This document shows, one piece after another, positions 13,493 through 17,695 of a stretch of 17,695 nucleotides of DNA. The DNA is taken from NCBI GenBank assembly GCA_003542355.1, contig DPKU01000152.1, positions 1 through 17,695 on the forward strand. Direction: 5' to 3'. Source of the stretch: Clostridiales bacterium (GTDB lineage: Bacteria > Bacillota > Clostridia > Peptostreptococcales > Anaerovoracaceae). The position numbers and the translations under genes are program-made. How positions within the stretch are numbered: the first letter of the stretch is position 1; every line of letters begins with the position of its first letter. The notes beneath the pieces were generated by a model. The model made no database searches. It was not told the origin of the DNA and was given only the letters and a program-made list of their open reading frames with translations.

Positions 13493-14911
13493 ATGAGAAA
13501 AGTTGATATGATTGTGAAAGCTCCGCACTTCTATGCGATGGATGATGCGGGCGTCGGATACAAAACCGGTGTAGCCATGATCGTTGACGGCGGCAAGATC
13601 CTGGAGTTTTGCGATACGGACAAGGTAGATGACCAGTACGAAGCAGAGGAAATTCTGAACCTGGATCATCATGCAGTCTTTCCCGGATTCATCGACGGAC
13701 ACATGCATTCCGAAGACAATATCCTAAGAGGCCTGGCCCAGGATACGAACAACTGGATGATGTACGGCCTTCAACCTTTTGCCAATGCCATGACTGCGCA
13801 AGACGGCCAAAAGGGCAGCTGTGTGGCCATCATCGAAGCCATCAAGGCCGGCACCACTACGCTTGGCGATCAGAATTTCGAGATCGACAGCGTCGCAAAT
13901 TTCTTGACGAAAGCAGGTGCCAGAGGGAATCTGACCTTGATGTTCCGAGCGGCCAAGAAGAAAGTATACAACCCCGGAGAGCTCTACGAATTTGACGATG
14001 CCATGGGCGAGGCGGGACTGCTGGAAAATATTCGTATGTACGACAAGTGGCATAATAAAGGAAACCTCCGGATCCTGTTCGGACCTCAGGGCCCGGATTT
14101 TATAAGCCCTGAAATGCTTTTAAAGACCCAGAAGATCGTTAAGGAACGAAAAACGAAACTGCATCTGCATACACAGCAGGGAGACCGGGAAACCTTCCAG
14201 ATCGTTCAACGCTACGGAAAACGTCCGGTTGCGTTTCTGAAGGAAATGGGTTTGCTTGACGAAAGCCTCATTGCGATCCACCTGACCGACTGCAACGACG
14301 AGGAAGCCAGAGTCGTTGCCGGATCCGGCGCTTCCATGGTAGTGAATCCCGCATCCATTGGGATCATCGATGGCGTGGTTTGCCCCAGTGTGGTATTCCA
14401 GGAAGCCGGCGGGAGCGTTGCGCTGGGCTCCGATCAGGCGCCGGGCAACAACTGCCACAACATCATTCACGAGATGAAGAACGTTTGCCTTTTCAACAAG
14501 ATCAAATATGCGAACCCGGAAGTGATGCCTGCATGGCGTGCGCTGCGCATGGCCACCATCGAAGGGGCAAAAGCCGTGGGTGTCGATGACATCGTCGGTT
14601 CTCTGGAATCTGGAAAGCAAGCAGATTTTATTGCAGTAGATCTGGATTTTCCCTCCATGCTGCCGGTGTTCACGCATCCGATGCGCAACATCGTACCCAA
14701 TTTGGTCTATAGCGCCAGAGGCGAAGAAGTCTCTCACTCTGTCGTGGCCGGGAAGATCGTCATGAAGAACAGAAAACTGGTGAATATCGAAGAGAGAGAG
14801 TATATCGAAGCGGTCAAGGATTGCCCGGAAGCGATCGGAAAGCGTGCGGAGAAGGAATTCTTTGCCATCAACGGCACGAATGCCCAGTTCATGAAAGAAG
14901 GAAAACTCTAA
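13493..14911 (+). CDS. Amidohydrolase of the ATZ/TRZ (SAH/guanine deaminase-like) type, atypical active site
   Basis: The start is ATG 13493 with GGAGGG 4 bases upstream, giving 472 residues; an upstream TTG in the same frame at 13421 sits in the promoter region and is rejected. The fold is a TIM-barrel metal hydrolase: FPGFIDGHMH supplies metal ligands His70 and His72, LHLHTQQ supplies His226, His263 and Asp314 (LGSDQAPGNN) complete the site. Relatives deaminate purines, triazines or adenosyl compounds. The catalytic Glu three residues after the third metal His (HxxE) is Gln229 here. The substrate is therefore uncertain, perhaps an N-heterocycle or guanidino compound. The next gene, a transporter, starts directly after its stop codon, so the pair probably imports and hydrolyses one compound. 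Confidence 0.85.
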   Translation: MRKVDMIVKAPHFYAMDDAGVGYKTGVAMIVDGGKILEFCDTDKVDDQYEAEEILNLDHHAVFPGFIDGHMHSEDNILRGLAQDTNNWMMYGLQPFANAMTAQDGQKGSCVAIIEAIKAGTTTLGDQNFEIDSVANFLTKAGARGNLTLMFRAAKKKVYNPGELYEFDDAMGEAGLLENIRMYDKWHNKGNLRILFGPQGPDFISPEMLLKTQKIVKERKTKLHLHTQQGDRETFQIVQRYGKRPVAFLKEMGLLDESLIAIHLTDCNDEEARVVAGSGASMVVNPASIGIIDGVVCPSVVFQEAGGSVALGSDQAPGNNCHNIIHEMKNVCLFNKIKYANPEVMPAWRALRMATIEGAKAVGVDDIVGSLESGKQADFIAVDLDFPSMLPVFTHPMRNIVPNLVYSARGEEVSHSVVAGKIVMKNRKLVNIEEREYIEAVKDCPEAIGKRAEKEFFAINGTNAQFMKEGKL

Positions 14912-16129
14912 TTGGAATCGAATCATTTGCAGCCCAGGAATGCAATAAAAATTTTCACAGCGGTGGTCTTCTGCTTCGCGATCATGGAAGGATTCAGCAT
15001 CAATATCTTTTCCAACTACCTGGTGGACGCGTTCAACGTATCCGACGAAATGCGCGGCATGATTGAGACCCCGCGTGAGCTACCCGGCATCCTGGGCATG
15101 TTTATACTCTCAGCTCTGGTCCTGTACGCCGATGTAAGTCTGGCGATCATGGCCCAGTCCCTGTGTGTGATCGGCCTTCTGGTCCTAGGCACACTGTCCC
15201 CGAATTTCGAAATGATGATCCTGTTCATGTTCGTCTATTCCCTGGGGGCACACTTGTATTTTCCACTGGAAGCATCCATGCTCATGAGCTTGTCTGAGGA
15301 AGGCAAAATGGGTGCTACGATGGGAAGGGTGAAAGCAGTCTCCACCTTCGGATACTTGATTTCTGCCATCGCAGTGTTCTTTGGATTTCGGAGCGGTTTC
15401 CTTGACTTTACGACACCCGTCAAGATGCCGTTTGTACTGGGCGCTTTGGCATGTGCGACAGCTTCCATGCTGCTGCTGACGCTTCGCAAGAGTCTGTCCG
15501 GAATGCCCAAGCGTGAGAAGAGTAAGCTTCTCTTCAAGAAAGAGTACATGCCGTACTATCTGATCACTTTCGCCTACGGCTGCCAAAAGCGGATCCGATT
15601 GGTGTTCGGACTGTGGGTTTTTGTAAAGCTGCTGGGATACAAGGCGGATTTTACAGCGCTCCTGCTCATCGCTTCCGCAGCGGTAGGGATGTTTCTGTCT
15701 CCCCAATTCGGCAGGCTCCTTGATATTTTAGGGTTGCGTAAAGCATTGATTTTCGAAGGTGCGTATATGATTTTCATTTTTGGGATCTTCGGGTTCTTTG
15801 CCCGCAGCTTTGCCCAGGGAACGGTCCCGCCTTCGCCGATCCTTCTTGGTGCTACGGTTCTGATCTTTATCGGATCGGACGCTACCAGGTTCTTTGAGAT
15901 TTTCCACGCATATACCATGCGCTGCATTGCGGAAAAACCTGGCGATATCACGCCCAGCTTATCTGTGGGACAGGCGGTGGATCACGTGATGGCGATGTCC
16001 ATTTCGCCGGTGTTTGGGATCATCTGGGCCGCCTGGGGACCGCAGTGGGTCTTCTGGCTGGCAGGGGCATCCGCTCTGTTTCAATTATATGTCGGATTGC
16101 ACTTTCCAAAGCAGTGCGATCTGCAATAG
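14912..16129 (+). CDS. Major facilitator superfamily transporter
   Basis: The 405-residue protein has about twelve hydrophobic segments, split into two halves by a charged loop near residues 190-210 (LRKSLSGMPKREKSKLLFKK), as in MFS carriers. It starts with TTG at 14912, immediately after the amidohydrolase TAA (TAATTG), with AAGAAGGA about 10 bases upstream. The direct abutment implies translational coupling and a shared substrate or product with the amidohydrolase. The substrate is not predictable. The next ATG candidates lie inside the first helix, so TTG is preferred. Confidence 0.85.
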   Translation: MESNHLQPRNAIKIFTAVVFCFAIMEGFSINIFSNYLVDAFNVSDEMRGMIETPRELPGILGMFILSALVLYADVSLAIMAQSLCVIGLLVLGTLSPNFEMMILFMFVYSLGAHLYFPLEASMLMSLSEEGKMGATMGRVKAVSTFGYLISAIAVFFGFRSGFLDFTTPVKMPFVLGALACATASMLLLTLRKSLSGMPKREKSKLLFKKEYMPYYLITFAYGCQKRIRLVFGLWVFVKLLGYKADFTALLLIASAAVGMFLSPQFGRLLDILGLRKALIFEGAYMIFIFGIFGFFARSFAQGTVPPSPILLGATVLIFIGSDATRFFEIFHAYTMRCIAEKPGDITPSLSVGQAVDHVMAMSISPVFGIIWAAWGPQWVFWLAGASALFQLYVGLHFPKQCDLQ

Positions 16130-16139
16130 CAACACAAAA

Positions 16140-16164
16140 AAAAGCCCGGATCAACCGGGCTTTT
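16140..16164. terminator. Bidirectional terminator between the MFS and DUF401-like genes
   Basis: AAAAGCCCGG (16140-16149), loop ATCAA and CCGGGCTTTT (16155-16164) form a perfect 10-base stem with A-run and T-run on either side, between two convergent genes. Confidence 0.85.
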
Positions 16165-16171
16165 ATATTGC

Positions 16172-17395
16172 TTACAACAGCTTTACGAGCAGCAGATAGT
16201 ATGGGATCGTCAACAAGCAAAAAATGGTGATGATGGGGATGGCCCGTCGGACCAGCGACATCATGGGTACATCGAAATAGTCTGCGATGATAAAGAGACA
16301 GATATGAGTGGGTGATACTTGCATGGCTGCGTAAGCAAAGCTCATCAGCAGGACCATCAGCGGCATGCCGCCTCCGGGGATCGCCGCAAAGGCCATAACG
16401 GTGCAGATGGCAATGATGGCCTGGGATCCGGCTACCACTGTCCCAAAGAAAAAGATCAGCGCAAAGACCAGGAACGTGGGCACCGGAAGATTCGTAAAAA
16501 ACTCCGGCAGCGCTTCCACAGCACCGGTGTGCATGATGAAATCTTTGAATACCATGATCAGATACGTATTGAGCAGCATCGATGGCTCAAACGCGCTGCG
16601 CAGCAGCGGTGCGGCTGTCTTTGGCGTATACCTGTAAATGGGCAGACACAGGAACGTTACCAGGGCCACTGCTGTCAGGACTGTCCAGTTGAAAGCAATG
16701 ATCAAAACGATGATGGCAATGATCGACCAGAGGTGCCGAAACAGTCCCAGCGCTTGTTTCGGCTTGTTGTCCGAAGGGGGCACCCCTGTTTCCTTGGGGA
16801 TCTTTCGGATGTAGAACCAGTAGCCCAAGACAAAGAGCAGCACTTCCAGCGGCAGCATTCCCAAAACGAAGGCGCCGGGTCGGACGCCGGACAGTTCACT
16901 CATCATGATAATGGCTGCGTATGTGGGAAGGAAGCTTTCCGGAATATGGCGAAAATAGCTTGTGACGAAGGCTTGCTCTTCGTCATTCAGATCCTCGCCT
17001 ACCGTATCTCTTACGATCTGGCCGCAGATGATCGCTGCTGCCGCAGAAGGGAGCAGGCCGATAAAGATGGGGGCCAGTGTCACATTGAATCTTCGATTGT
17101 TGAACAGCCCGTTCAAGTTTTGCTGCGCAAGCCGCAGCTGTGCCCGATCCTCCAGCATGCGCTGTAAAAATGTGATCAGATAGAGGATGAGCATCAGGGA
17201 AATGGTGTTGAAAGAAGTGGTGGCACCCAACCAAATACTCAACACTTCCCCGGGTGGAATGAAGTAAATCAAAATGGTGACCGCGATGGTGACCATCATG
17301 GATTTTGCCAGCTTCAGTCCTCCGCGGAGCGACAATAGCAATGCCGTGAACACCACTGCCAGCTTTGCGACTTGTATCATTGTGCCAGAGTCCAT
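16172..17395 (-). CDS. DUF401-like integral membrane permease
   Basis: The 407-residue protein has about ten to eleven hydrophobic segments and no signal for a soluble domain. Conserved-looking loops include LLPSAAAAIICG (about residues 113-125), FRHIPESFLPTYAA, and GSQAIIAICTVMAFAAIPGGG in the second half, an arrangement I associate with the DUF401/COG1906 membrane proteins of the ion-transporter superfamily. Function is unknown; an organic-anion or ion carrier is plausible. The ATG at 17395 follows the CBS gene's stop after 3 bases with AAAGG upstream, so the two are one operon. Family assignment is from memory and moderate. Confidence 0.72.
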   Translation of the reverse strand: MDSGTMIQVAKLAVVFTALLLSLRGGLKLAKSMMVTIAVTILIYFIPPGEVLSIWLGATTSFNTISLMLILYLITFLQRMLEDRAQLRLAQQNLNGLFNNRRFNVTLAPIFIGLLPSAAAAIICGQIVRDTVGEDLNDEEQAFVTSYFRHIPESFLPTYAAIIMMSELSGVRPGAFVLGMLPLEVLLFVLGYWFYIRKIPKETGVPPSDNKPKQALGLFRHLWSIIAIIVLIIAFNWTVLTAVALVTFLCLPIYRYTPKTAAPLLRSAFEPSMLLNTYLIMVFKDFIMHTGAVEALPEFFTNLPVPTFLVFALIFFFGTVVAGSQAIIAICTVMAFAAIPGGGMPLMVLLMSFAYAAMQVSPTHICLFIIADYFDVPMMSLVRRAIPIITIFCLLTIPYYLLLVKLL

Positions 17396-17398
17396 CGA

Positions 17399-17695
17399 TC
17401 AGCCTTTTCTGCAGTCGCAGGGTTCCAGAAAGTATTTCAGGATGTCACGTCGCGTCACGATGCCGATAAAGGATCCGGAATCGTCGATGACGGGGATAAA
17501 ATTTTGTTCCAGCGCCCGAGACAGCAGTTTTTCGGGGGAAGCCGTAATGGATACCGGGGGATTTTTGTCATCGCCCAGGAGATCCCGGATGGAATCCATC
17601 TCCAGACGTTGCATCGGCACGCCTGTAAGTTCTTCGCTTTCGGAATCATCCTTTAATATGTGCCAGAGCAAATCCCCCTCACTGATGGTGTTGAG
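17399..17695 (-). CDS. CBS-domain protein, 5' end beyond the window
   Basis: The frame stays open to the window edge: the codons before the first possible internal start read LNTISEGD, which continues a CBS domain, so the true start lies outside. The visible 98 residues contain the end of one CBS motif and a second one, with PPVSITASPEKLLSRALEQN, FIPVIDDSGSFIGIVTRRDI and the tail LKYFLEPCDCRKG. CBS pairs bind adenine nucleotides and regulate partner proteins. It ends 3 bases before the DUF401-like permease start, so it probably senses energy state or a nucleotide for that permease. Some relatives are standalone CBS-pair proteins; an N-terminal extra domain cannot be excluded. Confidence 0.8.
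   Translation of the reverse strand, partial: LNTISEGDLLWHILKDDSESEELTGVPMQRLEMDSIRDLLGDDKNPPVSITASPEKLLSRALEQNFIPVIDDSGSFIGIVTRRDILKYFLEPCDCRKG

Noticed and set aside
16319..17167. 282-codon plus-strand frame opposite the DUF401-like permease
   Set aside because: The product is rich in Gln, His and Arg as expected for the reverse of a hydrophobic membrane gene; no supporting signal.
1..17695. CRISPR arrays, insertion sequences, phage genes or microcompartment shell genes
   Set aside because: I looked for regular repeat-spacer units, transposase or integrase motifs, terminal inverted repeats and shell-protein sequences and saw none.

Overview
The window looks like an accessory catabolic stretch from a strictly anaerobic Gram-positive bacterium, most likely of the class Clostridia. 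The signs are an oxygen-sensitive glycyl radical enzyme with its activase, a small CD1871A-type CxxC protein next to a TlpA lipoprotein and a NapH-like polyferredoxin, strong purine-rich ribosome binding sites with frequent GTG/TTG starts, and a tRNA gene with encoded CCA. GC content by eye is near 50%. I cannot name the genus. There are no insertion sequences, phage genes, CRISPR arrays or microcompartment shell genes, and no gene-free gap longer than 300 bases.

Layout. Positions 1-576 hold the 3' part of an amidinotransferase/dimethylargininase-family enzyme. It converges on a long AraC-type regulator (583-2340, minus). The regulator is divergent from a glycyl radical enzyme (2496-4868) and its radical SAM activase (4878-5804). 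The 155-base region between regulator and enzyme carries promoters for both and an 11-base direct repeat spaced exactly 21 bases, as expected for an AraC-family operator. After a terminator-like hairpin and a dyad come a divergent ketol-acid-reductoisomerase-like protein (start 5909) and a DMSO-reductase-family molybdoenzyme with a TorD-like chaperone domain fused to its N-terminus (start 6937).

On the minus strand, 9728-11311 is a three-gene redox operon: TlpA-like lipoprotein, 48-residue CD1871A-like protein, NapH-like 4Fe-4S membrane protein. The genes overlap and are probably translationally coupled. Divergent from it is a saccharopine/lysine-dehydrogenase-like enzyme (11561-12718). A shared hairpin then separates it from a tRNA-Val(CAC), which lies 4 bases behind a four-helix membrane protein (12845-13318, minus). 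An amidohydrolase (13493-14911) and an MFS transporter (14912-16129) form a plus-strand operon. It converges on a DUF401-like permease (16172-17395, minus) whose upstream partner is a CBS-domain protein cut by the window end.

The most interesting part is 583-9726. The glycyl radical enzyme has Cys-Ile-Gln where characterised dehydratase-type relatives have Cys-x-Glu, and its glycerol-dehydratase substrate-pocket histidines also appear replaced. The IlvC-like protein keeps the cofactor and metal-ligand frame but appears to lack the usual catalytic His and Lys. The molybdoenzyme seems cytoplasmic and lacks one Fe-S cysteine. Together they suggest an AraC-controlled anaerobic pathway for an unidentified substrate. 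Family alignments were done by eye from memory, so residue equivalences need checking.
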